Assembly (NCBI RefSeq): GCF_007786475.1
Contig: NZ_VNJJ01000001.1
Span: forward strand, 372,001 to 436,000
Length of the DNA: 64,000 bases
Source: Cohnella terricola
GTDB taxonomy: Bacteria; Bacillota; Bacilli; Paenibacillales; Paenibacillaceae
Direction of reading: 5' to 3'
Positions 1 through 7,659 of this stretch are shown here, one piece after another; position 1 is the first letter of the stretch; each line of letters starts with the position of its first letter. The position numbers were made by a program, and so were the translations under genes. The notes under the pieces are model-generated. The model searched no databases and was not told the DNA's origin. It saw only the letters and a list, made by a program, of their open reading frames with translations.

Positions 1-39
1 CAATATGCGGCGGCTTTCAAAGCAGCTAAAGCGAAGTAA
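1..39 (+). CDS. 3' end of a CDS cut by the window edge
   Basis: The first reading frame encodes 12 residues, rich in alanine and lysine, before a TAA stop at 37-39. It is followed by a strong terminator, which supports a real gene end. The product cannot be identified from this tail. Confidence 0.45.
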   Translation, partial: QYAAAFKAAKAK

Positions 40-73
40 ATTCGGTTTCATCCGAGCTGATCGAAATTCAGGC

Positions 74-120
74 AAGAGCCGTCCCGCAAGGTCGTTAAAC
101 CTCGGGGCGGCTCTTTGTTT
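74..120 (+). terminator. Rho-independent terminator of the upstream gene
   Basis: A 13-bp stem (74-86 pairing with 103-115, one G-U pair) is followed by a T-rich run. It ends the transcript of the partial gene at the window start. Confidence 0.8.
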
Positions 121-335
121 GCAAGGGCGAAGGACGTTGATGCAACTAATTGCATAAGTGCAACTAATTGGCCAGATACGTTGCTTCTCATGATGATTAG
201 TTGCAAATATACAATTAATTCAAACGAAAACTCTACTTGGCGCCCAAAATATCGCGATTAGATGTATTATTGCAATTAATTTTGATTTTATATCTGGATT
301 TCCCAAATAATTGCATTTTTTGCAACTAATGTACG
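121..335. repeat. AT-rich intergenic stretch with dispersed TGCAACTAAT motifs
   Basis: The stretch between the first terminator and fur holds several copies of TGCAACTAAT or its variants in both orientations (about 141, 159, 196-205 inverted, 271 and 321). They are irregularly spaced, mostly 18 to 60 bp apart. No convincing gene is present. It resembles a degenerate intergenic repeat; a regulatory role is not shown. Confidence 0.4.
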
Positions 336-390
336 ACGGTGCCGATCGCAGTGGGGTCGCAACGAATGTTGAAGAATAAAGACGAGTGTT

Positions 391-419
391 TTGATTTTTT
401 GGCCGATTTTCGATATGAT
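391..419 (+). promoter_or_regulatory. Sigma-A-type promoter of fur
   Basis: TTGATT (391-396) and TATGAT (414-419) are separated by 17 bp, 45 bp upstream of the fur start. This is a good match to the housekeeping promoter consensus. Confidence 0.6.
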
Positions 420-463
420 GAATAAATAATGGCATCTAATATTCGAAGGAAGCGGAGGTGTCC

Positions 464-952
464 ATGAGAATGAATATCGTGGAGCAAATCGACAAGATCA
501 ATATGCAATTGACAGTAAAGGGCTACAAATTGACGCCGCAACGCGAGATTACGCTTAAGGTGCTTCTCGAGAACGAGAGGGATCATCTCAGCGCCGAAGA
601 AGTCTACATGCTGGTAAAGCAGGAGTTCCCCGAGATCGGCTTGGCCACGGTATATCGGACTTTGGAGCTTCTTGCGGAACTTCAAATCGTGCAGAAAATG
701 AACTTCGGCGACGGAGTTGCCCGTTTCGATCTTCGTATGGAAGGGCACGACCATATGCACCATCATTTGATCTGCAAAGTTTGCGGAGCCTTGGAGGAAA
801 TCCAAGACGATTGGCTGCTGGATCTGGAGCAGCGTGTTGCCACTGAATACGGCTTCCAAGTGACCGATCATCGTCTGGACTTTACGGGTGTTTATCATAC
901 GTGCAAGAATAACAGCAAACAATGCAAAAGAACGGGTAAAGCCGTATCTTGA
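464..952 (+). CDS. fur: Ferric uptake regulator, Fur family
   Basis: This 162-residue protein matches B. subtilis Fur closely along the N-terminal winged helix (LTPQRE, HLSAEEVY, IGLATVYRTLELL) and the metal-binding dimerisation domain (HDHMHHH, then CKVC). It should repress iron-uptake genes when Fe2+ is bound; the window holds a likely target, efeUOB. The ATG at 464 sits 5 nt after GGAGG; GTG 458 and ATG 470 are possible alternatives. Oddly, the second CxxC of Bacillus Fur is not kept: the first cysteine is replaced by tyrosine (VYHTC), and a C-terminal tail adds another cysteine six residues later. PerR or Zur is possible, but the sequence is nearest Fur. Confidence 0.88.
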   Translation: MRMNIVEQIDKINMQLTVKGYKLTPQREITLKVLLENERDHLSAEEVYMLVKQEFPEIGLATVYRTLELLAELQIVQKMNFGDGVARFDLRMEGHDHMHHHLICKVCGALEEIQDDWLLDLEQRVATEYGFQVTDHRLDFTGVYHTCKNNSKQCKRTGKAVS

Positions 953-972
953 TCCCGAACATCTTCATTATT

Positions 973-1010
973 CTCTTCCCGGAGCCCTGGCTTCCGAGAA
1001 GAGTTTTTTA
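973..1010 (+). terminator. Terminator after fur
   Basis: An imperfect stem (CTCTTC...GAAGAG outer arms, GCC/GGC inner arms) is followed by six T residues, 20 nt after the fur stop. Confidence 0.7.
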
Positions 1011-1126
1011 TTTTAAAGCAAACGTATTTCATGTTAATGGCTTTTCTAGGCGCCGATTCCCTCGTAATATTTCGATTCGCCGGGGCAACTTAAAGGGGTA
1101 ATTAAAAACATGAAGGAGGTTTTATC

Positions 1127-1657
1127 TTGAGAAAGGTCTTGGCCAGTCTGGTGTTGTGTTTGAGTCTATCCATGGTTCTTATGGTTCCTGCATTCGCCGA
1201 AACGACTACCGGCAAAACAGTTAAGGACGGCACGACGCTGAACGGCGCTACCGTCCCGACGAAGACCTATCATCCGAACGCCGGCAGAACGGATAACCGT
1301 ATGCTCACGAATACCGGAACCTATAATGGAACTTATACCGGCACGACGCCTTATGGTACGAATTACGGCACGTATGGTACTGGCATGGCGCCATATGGTA
1401 CAGGTACAGGTACGTACGGTACGTATGGTGCGAATAACACATACGGCACTGATGGAAACTACGGCGCGTATGACGGTACTCGGATGAACGCATATCGTCC
1501 GTACCATACGACGAATTTGACGACTCGTGCGAACAACACGGTCAGAAGGTTGGATACGGCGCCGGCCAGAAGAGGCTTTAGCTGGGGCTGGTTAGGTTTA
1601 ATTGGCTTATTCGGCCTTGCGGGAATGCGTAGCCGCAGCCGCGACGACGTAAGATAA
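1127..1657 (+). CDS. Secreted Gly/Thr/Tyr-rich repeat protein with WGxxGxxG C-terminal segment
   Basis: The 176-residue product starts with a signal peptide (about residues 1-24, ending AFA). A low-complexity middle (about 65-125) repeats YGT, TGTY and NYG tripeptides. A C-terminal hydrophobic segment of the WGxxGxxGLxGLxG type is followed by basic and acidic residues, as in the Bacillales WGxxGxxG family of small envelope proteins. The TTG start lies 7 nt after AAGGAGGT. It is monocistronic, with its own terminator. The function is unknown; a surface or membrane-anchored role is inferred from the ends. Confidence 0.75.
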   Translation: MRKVLASLVLCLSLSMVLMVPAFAETTTGKTVKDGTTLNGATVPTKTYHPNAGRTDNRMLTNTGTYNGTYTGTTPYGTNYGTYGTGMAPYGTGTGTYGTYGANNTYGTDGNYGAYDGTRMNAYRPYHTTNLTTRANNTVRRLDTAPARRGFSWGWLGLIGLFGLAGMRSRSRDDVR

Positions 1658-1672
1658 CGTTCCGTATTTGCG

Positions 1673-1715
1673 AAAATCCTCGTTCGGCTCGGATAAGCCG
1701 AATGAGGATTTTTTA
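1673..1715 (+). terminator. Terminator after the WGxxGxxG protein gene
   Basis: A long stem, AAATCCTC-TTCGGCT pairing with AGCCGAA-GAGGATTT around a short loop, is followed by TTTTTATT. Confidence 0.85.
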
Positions 1716-1817
1716 TTGCGTAACGATCGGTTGCAGAAAAACACATAAATTTTTCCACATCAACAGATACTTAATGAAACGGACCATCTAGTCCCATGTA
1801 AAGTTGGAGGAATAACA

Positions 1818-2642
1818 GTGAAAAAAACGCATAAGATGGGCCGCATGGCCTTGGTACTCGCATTGGGAAGCGGGACGTGGTTCGGAACGATCACGGCGGC
1901 GCACGCTCAAGTACCCGAAACGGATCAAGCGGCAGCACCCCGTCAAATCGCCGTCGTCATCGACGATTTCGGCAACGGCATGAAAGGAACGGAACAGATG
2001 CTGAGCCTTCCGATCAAGCTGACGGTGGCGGTTATGCCGTTCCTGCCCACGACAAAGAAGGACGCGGAGGAAGCTCATAGAAGAGGGCACGAAGTTATCG
2101 TGCATCTTCCCATGGAGCCCGTACGCGGCCTGAAAAGCTGGCTTGGACCGGGAGCAATCACCACGGATCTGACGGACGATGAGATCCGCAAGCGCGTCGA
2201 GGCGGCGATTGCTGACGTTCCGCATGCGATCGGAATGAATAATCACATGGGCTCTAAAGCGACTGCGGATAAGCGAGTCATGAAAGTCGTGCTGCAAGTA
2301 TGCAAAGAAAAGGGGCTTTTTTTTCTCGACAGCCGCACCTCGTTCCGCACCGTTGTTCCGACAGTGGCTCAGGAGCTCGGTATAGCTACGCTTCGCAATG
2401 ACGTGTTCCTGGACGACGTATATACGCAAAGCCATGTGCTTAAGCAAATCGGGGAAATGAAGAAGATCATCAGCAAGAACGAGACTTGCATCGCGATCGG
2501 CCATGTCGGTCCTCCGGGGCTTTATACGTCCAGCGCGTTAAAAAACGCAATCCCGGAGCTTCAGAGCCAAGCAACGTTCGTGCCTCTCTCCCGTTTACTG
2601 CCGATGCCCGAGCCGCTCGTTTACGGACAAAAGGCGCGATAA
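1818..2642 (+). CDS. Divergent polysaccharide deacetylase family protein
   Basis: The 274-residue protein has a signal peptide (about 1-31, ending AHA) and a catalytic domain of the divergent polysaccharide deacetylase family (PF04748, YibQ-like). Visible marks are AVVIDDFGNG near residue 50, VAVMPFL, HEVIVHLPMEP, MNNHMGS near 140 and FFLDSRTS near 170. Members are predicted to act on cell-wall or other extracellular polysaccharide; the substrate is not known. The GTG start is preceded by TTGGAGG at 1804-1810. The gene converges on, and overlaps by 22 bp, the amidase gene on the other strand. Pairing with an amidase fits a cell-wall role, but that is inference. Confidence 0.85.
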   Translation: MKKTHKMGRMALVLALGSGTWFGTITAAHAQVPETDQAAAPRQIAVVIDDFGNGMKGTEQMLSLPIKLTVAVMPFLPTTKKDAEEAHRRGHEVIVHLPMEPVRGLKSWLGPGAITTDLTDDEIRKRVEAAIADVPHAIGMNNHMGSKATADKRVMKVVLQVCKEKGLFFLDSRTSFRTVVPTVAQELGIATLRNDVFLDDVYTQSHVLKQIGEMKKIISKNETCIAIGHVGPPGLYTSSALKNAIPELQSQATFVPLSRLLPMPEPLVYGQKAR

Positions 2643-3307
2643 GCCAATATGCCGTTGGCGATGGCAGCGGCAATCCGGTTTTGTCCCGGAATGGAAGTAA
2701 GCATGGCCCGGTCTCCGGGGTCGCTTAGAAAAGCGGTTTCTACGATAACACTGGGAGCCTGCACACGGTTTAGCAAATAAAATTGGTCGGCAGCTTGAGG
2801 GAGACGAAATCTTCCTTGCTGCTGATTCAGGCTGTCTTGAATGAAACGGGCCAGAAGAGCGCTCTTGCCTTCGGTTTGATGAATGACGAGAGGGCCTTTT
2901 TTCTTGCCTTTCGGAGACCAATTGACATGAATGCTAACGAAGATGGAGGCTCCGATCTCTTCGGATAAGCCTTTGCGTTGAGACAAGTCGCGCCGATGCC
3001 GGGAGCGGCTCAGATGCCAGCGATTATCGTCGCTTAGCGCATAGTCGCCGGTGCGGTTCAGAATTACTTTAAGTCCTTTGCTGCGAAGAAACAAATACAG
3101 TTTGCGCGAGATCTCGAGATTGATGTCTTTCTCCAGCACTCCGTTCCAGTGCGTTCCGCCGTCTATTCCTCCATGTCCCGCATCGATGAGGACATCCGCT
3201 GCCGGTAACGCACGCTTGACGTTAGGGGGCTCCGTAGCACCGCTCCGCCCCGCGAGCAACAACATCGAACATACGATCAGCAGTATTCGTATCGGGAACA
3301 AGGCCAT
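2621..3307 (-). CDS. N-acetylmuramoyl-L-alanine amidase (Amidase_3, CwlD-like)
   Basis: The 228-residue product begins with a signal peptide or membrane anchor and carries a zinc amidase domain: DAGHGGIDGG (zinc His), a glutamate in EKDINLE, SIHVNW (second zinc His) and VETAFLSD (catalytic Glu). It should cleave the bond between N-acetylmuramic acid and L-alanine in peptidoglycan. The open frame extends upstream to 3448, but the ATG at 3307 is chosen because AAGAGGAG precedes it and the signal peptide starts there. CwlD, which helps make spore-cortex muramic lactam, is the nearest type by size; that exact role is not proved. Confidence 0.85.
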   Translation of the reverse strand: MALFPIRILLIVCSMLLLAGRSGATEPPNVKRALPAADVLIDAGHGGIDGGTHWNGVLEKDINLEISRKLYLFLRSKGLKVILNRTGDYALSDDNRWHLSRSRHRRDLSQRKGLSEEIGASIFVSIHVNWSPKGKKKGPLVIHQTEGKSALLARFIQDSLNQQQGRFRLPQAADQFYLLNRVQAPSVIVETAFLSDPGDRAMLTSIPGQNRIAAAIANGILAYRAFCP

Positions 3308-3462
3308 CTCTCCTCTTAATTTGGGAATTGCGCTTAACCTTTGTCTATATCGTGGCACAAAAAAGCAATCCTCATGCAATGCGGGGGAGGCGAATTCAAG
3401 GCAAGCCCAGTGATTGTGCATCGCTTGATTCGGGCATGATATAGGCAAGGAGGCGATTGCAA

Positions 3463-3684
3463 ATGGATAGTTCCGAATACTTGAAATACATGACGGAACG
3501 GGTCGTCAGCTACATGGAACGTTCCGAGGATGAGGAAACAAGCCCGCCCAAGAAAAGCAGGGAACCTTGGCTCACCAAATGGTTCGGAGTGGCGCCGCTC
3601 GGACTAATGGTTTGGTGGATGAATCGGACGGAATCCAGAAATAAAACGCGCCCGGAGGCGCGTTCCGCGAATTCATCGAACTAA
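3463..3684 (+). CDS. yqzE: Small YqzE-like protein
   Basis: The 73-residue product has an N-terminal motif of the form EYLKYMTERVVSYME and a C-terminal hydrophobic stretch (WFGVAPLGLMVWWM), the layout of Bacillales YqzE proteins. In Bacillus, yqzE lies by the competence pilus genes, but its role is unclear. The ATG at 3463 is placed 9 nt after AAGGAGG; a TTG at 3457 would be too close. It is divergent from the amidase gene, and its last four bases overlap the stop of the convergent gene downstream. Confidence 0.65.
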   Translation: MDSSEYLKYMTERVVSYMERSEDEETSPPKKSREPWLTKWFGVAPLGLMVWWMNRTESRNKTRPEARSANSSN

Positions 3685-4613
3685 CGATAAAAAAGACCTT
3701 TGTTAAGCAAAGCTTCGATCGGAACGAATCGCGTTCCTTCCATATCCATAGCAACGTCCAACCGGCCGTTCGACCAACGCTGATATCCGATAATCGATAC
3801 GGCATACAGCATCGCGTCTCCGAACGGCTCCGTTACATAACGCAGATGGTTCGCGCCGTCGAGACGTTGCTGCAGCAGCTTAGCGTTCTTCGCGGGGAAG
3901 GGCGCTTCTTGCGTTAGCCACGGAAGCTTCTCGTACACGTCGAACGTCTCGTTGAGCTGCAGCGCCTCAATGCCCGATTCCTCCGGATTGTCCGCATCCG
4001 TTGCGAGATTCAGGTCCCCTGGAAACATCTTCTTCCAGCTATCAACATTTACGGGAAGCTGCTCAGCGGTTTTCGCGTCCAACCAATAGGTTTCCCCTCC
4101 GACTTTTACTTCCCAAGCCGCGGCGAACGGATGAACATAATGTTTTACGGCGGTGATCGACCTGAGCTGCGTCTCGGTGGCAAGACCGCCGTCGATAAGT
4201 GATCTTACAAGCAACTGCTGGGAAAACAGCGGAAAGGGGCCGAGACCGTATTCGCCAAGCTGGAACGTTCCGTCCGTCACCGCGTGAACGACCATGTAAC
4301 CGATATGTTTGCCTTCTTTGGTGAACAGCACCAGCCAGCCGTGAGTTCCCGGGCCGAGCGCTTCGATCTGCGAATCGGCGGCAGGCCAATGCCGAAACGG
4401 CTTCTGTTCAGCCAGTCGAGAAACCCAGACTTGAACCTGTTTTTCAAGCTTCGAAGGTGCATGATCGCTCGAAACGGAAGGCGCAGCCGAGCCGTAAGCA
4501 TGCTGCGAATGAACGCCGACCCACAATACGGCCACAGTTAATGCGGCGTGCCAAATGCTTTGCTTCCGTCGCAAATGCGAGCGGGATGGGCGAGTGGAAA
4601 ACAAATCTATCAC
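3681..4613 (-). CDS. Secreted protein of unknown function
   Basis: The product is about 310 residues with a basic N-terminus followed by a hydrophobic segment and a probable cleavage site near AYGSA, so it is likely exported. No family motif is recognised. The mature part has aromatic-rich stretches such as GWLVLFTKEGKHIGYMVV. The GTG at 4613 is preferred because TCCTT on the plus strand gives an AAGGA site 6 nt upstream; the frame stays open to a TTG at 4670 with no ribosome site. It converges on the yqzE-like gene with a 4-bp overlap. Confidence 0.65.
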   Translation of the reverse strand: MIDLFSTRPSRSHLRRKQSIWHAALTVAVLWVGVHSQHAYGSAAPSVSSDHAPSKLEKQVQVWVSRLAEQKPFRHWPAADSQIEALGPGTHGWLVLFTKEGKHIGYMVVHAVTDGTFQLGEYGLGPFPLFSQQLLVRSLIDGGLATETQLRSITAVKHYVHPFAAAWEVKVGGETYWLDAKTAEQLPVNVDSWKKMFPGDLNLATDADNPEESGIEALQLNETFDVYEKLPWLTQEAPFPAKNAKLLQQRLDGANHLRYVTEPFGDAMLYAVSIIGYQRWSNGRLDVAMDMEGTRFVPIEALLNKGLFYR

Positions 4614-4760
4614 CTGCAGTCCTTGAGGATGGGCTATACGTCTTGAGCCGAATCTTATTGTAACGGACAAGCAGTGCCGAGACTGTTAGTTCTTGTCAGC
4701 GGGCGGAAAGCGATGATGCTCTATTTTTGCCGATTCGCGGCGGTTTTCCTTCGATGTTAG

Positions 4761-5645
4761 CTAATCGATACCGGGTAGATGGAAAATCCCGCAGTTTAAG
4801 ACGGACACGGACACGCGCGGCCGGTACTGCCAGTCGATTTCGGCTTCTCTTTGCTGGAATCGGGCGGTTAACGCTTCTTTCTGTTCCCTCTGATCGGGAT
4901 GTTCCATATGCTCCAGCATCGGCCGGTAATAATGCCGAATTCGCTCAAGTTCGTCCTGCCGTCGTCCCTCGGCTTCGACCGCCCATGTAAAATCGGCGTT
5001 CTTCAGTTTTCTCTCCAATGCGGATTCCAGTTGGGTCATACCCTTGCGCAGCGAGAGGCCGTTTCTAAGCAAATGCACGTTGGAGGGAAGCCGAGGCGTT
5101 AGCTTTCGGTCCTTTAGCGTATCCATAAAATTGTCGTTAATGACGCCGGTCGCCAGTGAAATCCCCCAGTTGTACAGTTCCTCCCGTTTCATATCGCATT
5201 CGTAGCCGACTTTGAAATTGACTCCAAGCCAGGCCGTGTAAGGCAACGACCCGAGCGGGCCGGGACGACCGCGAGGAGGCTCCTCGAACAAAGTTACGCA
5301 TTGGCCCGCCTGCGAGACGACCTCGAATAACTGCTGCAACCGCCTGGAGCCGAAATAGACGTCTTCCTGAATGATTCTGCCCGACTCGGTCATGACGTAA
5401 GAGATCGGGGATTTCGTCGCTCGGTCTTCTATCGACGGGCTGGCGAACGACCATCTGTACGTCATCGTCTCCGGTTCGACGCCGGTGCGGTCGACGTAGC
5501 TCCAATAGTAAGGGCGATTCGATAACGCCCGGTCCGCGTCCGAGGAAAGCTTAACCGTTATGCTGGAGGGACTTTTCTCGATAAAATGGCACTGGGTCGA
5601 TTCGAGATAGGAAGCGGCGAATTTTTGCACTTGTTTAATGTTCAT
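4761..5645 (-). CDS. yqhG: YqhG family protein
   Basis: This 294-residue protein matches YqhG of Bacillus, starting MNIKQVQKFAASYLE and with conserved aromatic blocks such as NRPYYWSYVDR and MTYRWSF. The C-terminal third is rich in charged residues and likely helical. Its function is unknown. It follows the helicase gene with a 4-bp overlap (the ATG lies within the upstream stop), so the two are translationally coupled, as yqhG and yqhH are adjacent in B. subtilis. Confidence 0.88.
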   Translation of the reverse strand: MNIKQVQKFAASYLESTQCHFIEKSPSSITVKLSSDADRALSNRPYYWSYVDRTGVEPETMTYRWSFASPSIEDRATKSPISYVMTESGRIIQEDVYFGSRRLQQLFEVVSQAGQCVTLFEEPPRGRPGPLGSLPYTAWLGVNFKVGYECDMKREELYNWGISLATGVINDNFMDTLKDRKLTPRLPSNVHLLRNGLSLRKGMTQLESALERKLKNADFTWAVEAEGRRQDELERIRHYYRPMLEHMEHPDQREQKEALTARFQQREAEIDWQYRPRVSVSVLNCGIFHLPGID

Positions 5646-7396
5646 GGCAGGTTCTCCCGATGCAATTGGCTTTTCGTCGCGAGCAGCGAGTCCCCGAGTC
5701 CGTCAATCCTTCTCTTCAGTTCTTCCGAATTGTCGGTTTCAAGCACCAACTGGGCGAGACGTCGCTCCAAAGATTCTTCCTTTTCGAATTGCTGGATAAT
5801 CTCATCAAGCTCTCCAATTACCAATTCAAACATATTGATTTTCTCATGCAGCAAGTGTACGATATGTTCTTCGATTGTCCCGAGCGTACAAAGATTAAAG
5901 ATTTGCACATCATGTGTCTGGCCAAGTCTATGGACGCGGCCGATTCGCTGCTCGACCCGCATCGGATTCCACGGAAGGTCGAAATTGATGACGTGATGGC
6001 AGAATTGCAAGTTGATTCCTTCGCCTCCGGCTTCGGTGGCGACCATGACTTGGGCTCTTCTTCGGAACAAGTCCATCATCCAGTCTTTTTTACCCCTGTT
6101 CATTCCACCGCGGTAAGGTACGGCCGACAATCCGTGTTCCTGAAAAAACTTGAGCAAATACTCCTGTGTCGCACGATATTCCGTAAAAATAATCGCTTTG
6201 TCGTTCAGGCTTTGAATAAGCTCCATCGTTTTCTCGGCTTTTGTATTGGCTTTGATCCCTTTGATCAGCTCCACGATCTCCCAGATCCGGGCGCGAAGAG
6301 GAGATTCCTCGGAAGTTTTCTTGAAAAGGTTGATTAACGTAAGGAATACGGCGTCGCGGCTGGAGCAAACTTCACGTTGAAGGGTTACCAACGAAAGCAT
6401 GCTGGTTAGATCTCCGTTTTCGGCTGCCGCATGTTTGCGAACGTAATCGGTCACGCCATGGTATAACGCCATCTCTTCGGATGATAGGCGCAACGGAACA
6501 TTCGTCACGAGCCGTTTCGTGAACTCAACGCCGCCATCGCTGCGGCGATTGCGAATCATGACCTGTCCGAGAGCTTCGTGAAGCTTGGCTTCGTTCTTCG
6601 GAACTCTGCGGTCGGCTACGAAGTTCGTCGCGAAATCGCCTTCCCCGCCGAGTTGACCCGGCTTAAGAAGGGTAATCAGGTTATAGAGTTCGGACATGTC
6701 GTTCTGAACGGGCGTCGCGGTCAGCAGCAGGCAATATTTTTTGCGCAATTCGTTGATAAATTGGTAATTGCCCGTTCGTTTATTTTTCAGCTTGTGGGCT
6801 TCGTCTACAATAATCAGGTCGTATTCGCTATCGAGCAATTTCTGGCGGTGGGGTTCCCGTTTGGCCGTATCCATGGAGGCGACGACGATGTCGTTGTCCC
6901 AGGTATACGCTTTTTTCTGAGCGATGGCGGAGATATCGAACTTCCCGTTCAGTTCGCGGACCCATTGGAGCACGAGGGAAGCCGGAACGAGAATCAGCAC
7001 CTTCCTCACCAATCCGCGAATCAAATATTCTTTCAGAATCAGGCCGGCTTCGATCGTCTTGCCGAGCCCGACTTCGTCGGCGAGTATCGCGCGTCCCCGC
7101 ATCTCATGCAGCACTTTCCGCGCCGTGTCTATCTGATGAGGCATAGGTTCGAAGTGCGGAAGCAGCGATAAGCAACGAAGCGCGTGGAAATCGGTAACAA
7201 GGGATGCTTCCTCCGCTTCCAGGGCAAGTTGATAAAGAGTCCAGTCGTCCCACGGACCGTTGCGTTCAGCGCGGCGTTCCAATTCTTCGAAAGCTCCGCG
7301 ATCGATATGCATGTCTATTAACGAATGCAGCTTACGCGGCGCCGACTCGGAAGCGGGAGCGGCGGAATCCGCGGAAGAAGGGTAAGGAATCTGCAA
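5642..7396 (-). CDS. yqhH: SNF2-family DEAD/DEAH-box helicase YqhH
   Basis: The 584-residue protein has both RecA-like lobes of Swi2/Snf2 ATPases: the Walker A region DEVGLGKTIEAGL near residue 104, the DEAH box at IIVDEAHKLKN, the LLLTATPVQN motif III, and the C-terminal helicase motifs AGGEGINLQ and RIGRVHRLGQ. It resembles RapA-like translocases but lacks RapA's N-terminal domains. A nucleic-acid remodelling role is inferred; the specific substrate is unknown. The TTG start is preceded by AGGAGG. It is the first gene of a two-gene unit with yqhG. Confidence 0.9.
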   Translation of the reverse strand: MQIPYPSSADSAAPASESAPRKLHSLIDMHIDRGAFEELERRAERNGPWDDWTLYQLALEAEEASLVTDFHALRCLSLLPHFEPMPHQIDTARKVLHEMRGRAILADEVGLGKTIEAGLILKEYLIRGLVRKVLILVPASLVLQWVRELNGKFDISAIAQKKAYTWDNDIVVASMDTAKREPHRQKLLDSEYDLIIVDEAHKLKNKRTGNYQFINELRKKYCLLLTATPVQNDMSELYNLITLLKPGQLGGEGDFATNFVADRRVPKNEAKLHEALGQVMIRNRRSDGGVEFTKRLVTNVPLRLSSEEMALYHGVTDYVRKHAAAENGDLTSMLSLVTLQREVCSSRDAVFLTLINLFKKTSEESPLRARIWEIVELIKGIKANTKAEKTMELIQSLNDKAIIFTEYRATQEYLLKFFQEHGLSAVPYRGGMNRGKKDWMMDLFRRRAQVMVATEAGGEGINLQFCHHVINFDLPWNPMRVEQRIGRVHRLGQTHDVQIFNLCTLGTIEEHIVHLLHEKINMFELVIGELDEIIQQFEKEESLERRLAQLVLETDNSEELKRRIDGLGDSLLATKSQLHRENLP

Positions 7397-7562
7397 CGGG
7401 AAATCCTCCTAGCGATATCGTCATCATGACTATTTCTTTAGTATGAGCAAACGCTGAAAATTCATAACATGGCAGTTACAAGTGACCGGATATCCAACGA
7501 TGTCCGGATGTTCCAGCGTCATTCTTCGTTTAATGGTTGTGGAGGAAGATATACCTATGGTT

Positions 7563-7578
7563 GCACCATATATGGTGT
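7563..7578 (+). promoter_or_regulatory. NrdR box 1 upstream of nrdJ
   Basis: The 16-bp palindrome GCACCATATATGGTGT fits the NrdR box pattern (ACACWATATATWGTGT-like). Its centre is 32 bp, about three helical turns, from a second box, the usual tandem arrangement for the ATP/dATP-sensing repressor NrdR. It lies in the promoter spacer, just upstream of the TATAAT at 7581-7586. Confidence 0.75.
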
Positions 7579-7580
7579 AG

Positions 7581-7586
7581 TATAAT
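7581..7586 (+). promoter_or_regulatory. -10 element of the nrdJ promoter
   Basis: TATAAT lies between the two NrdR boxes. A possible weak -35 (TGGTTG, 7558-7563) is 17 bp upstream. The position implies transcription starts downstream of the first in-frame ATG codons and supports the later translation start. Confidence 0.6.
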
Positions 7587-7594
7587 GGTTCATG

Positions 7595-7610
7595 TAACAA
7601 TATATTGTGC
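7595..7610 (+). promoter_or_regulatory. NrdR box 2 upstream of nrdJ
   Basis: TAACAATATATTGTGC matches the NrdR box pattern and overlaps the expected transcription start. Together with box 1 it would let NrdR cover the promoter when dATP is high. Confidence 0.75.
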
Positions 7611-7659
7611 TGCCTACATAGGGCTGATTTTTTTATTCTTATTTCGAGAGGGTGCAGCG

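Noticed and set aside
7537-7659. N-terminal extension of NrdJ with a hydrophobic stretch
   Set aside because: This part holds the promoter -10 and two NrdR boxes, and the family begins near residue 42 of that frame.
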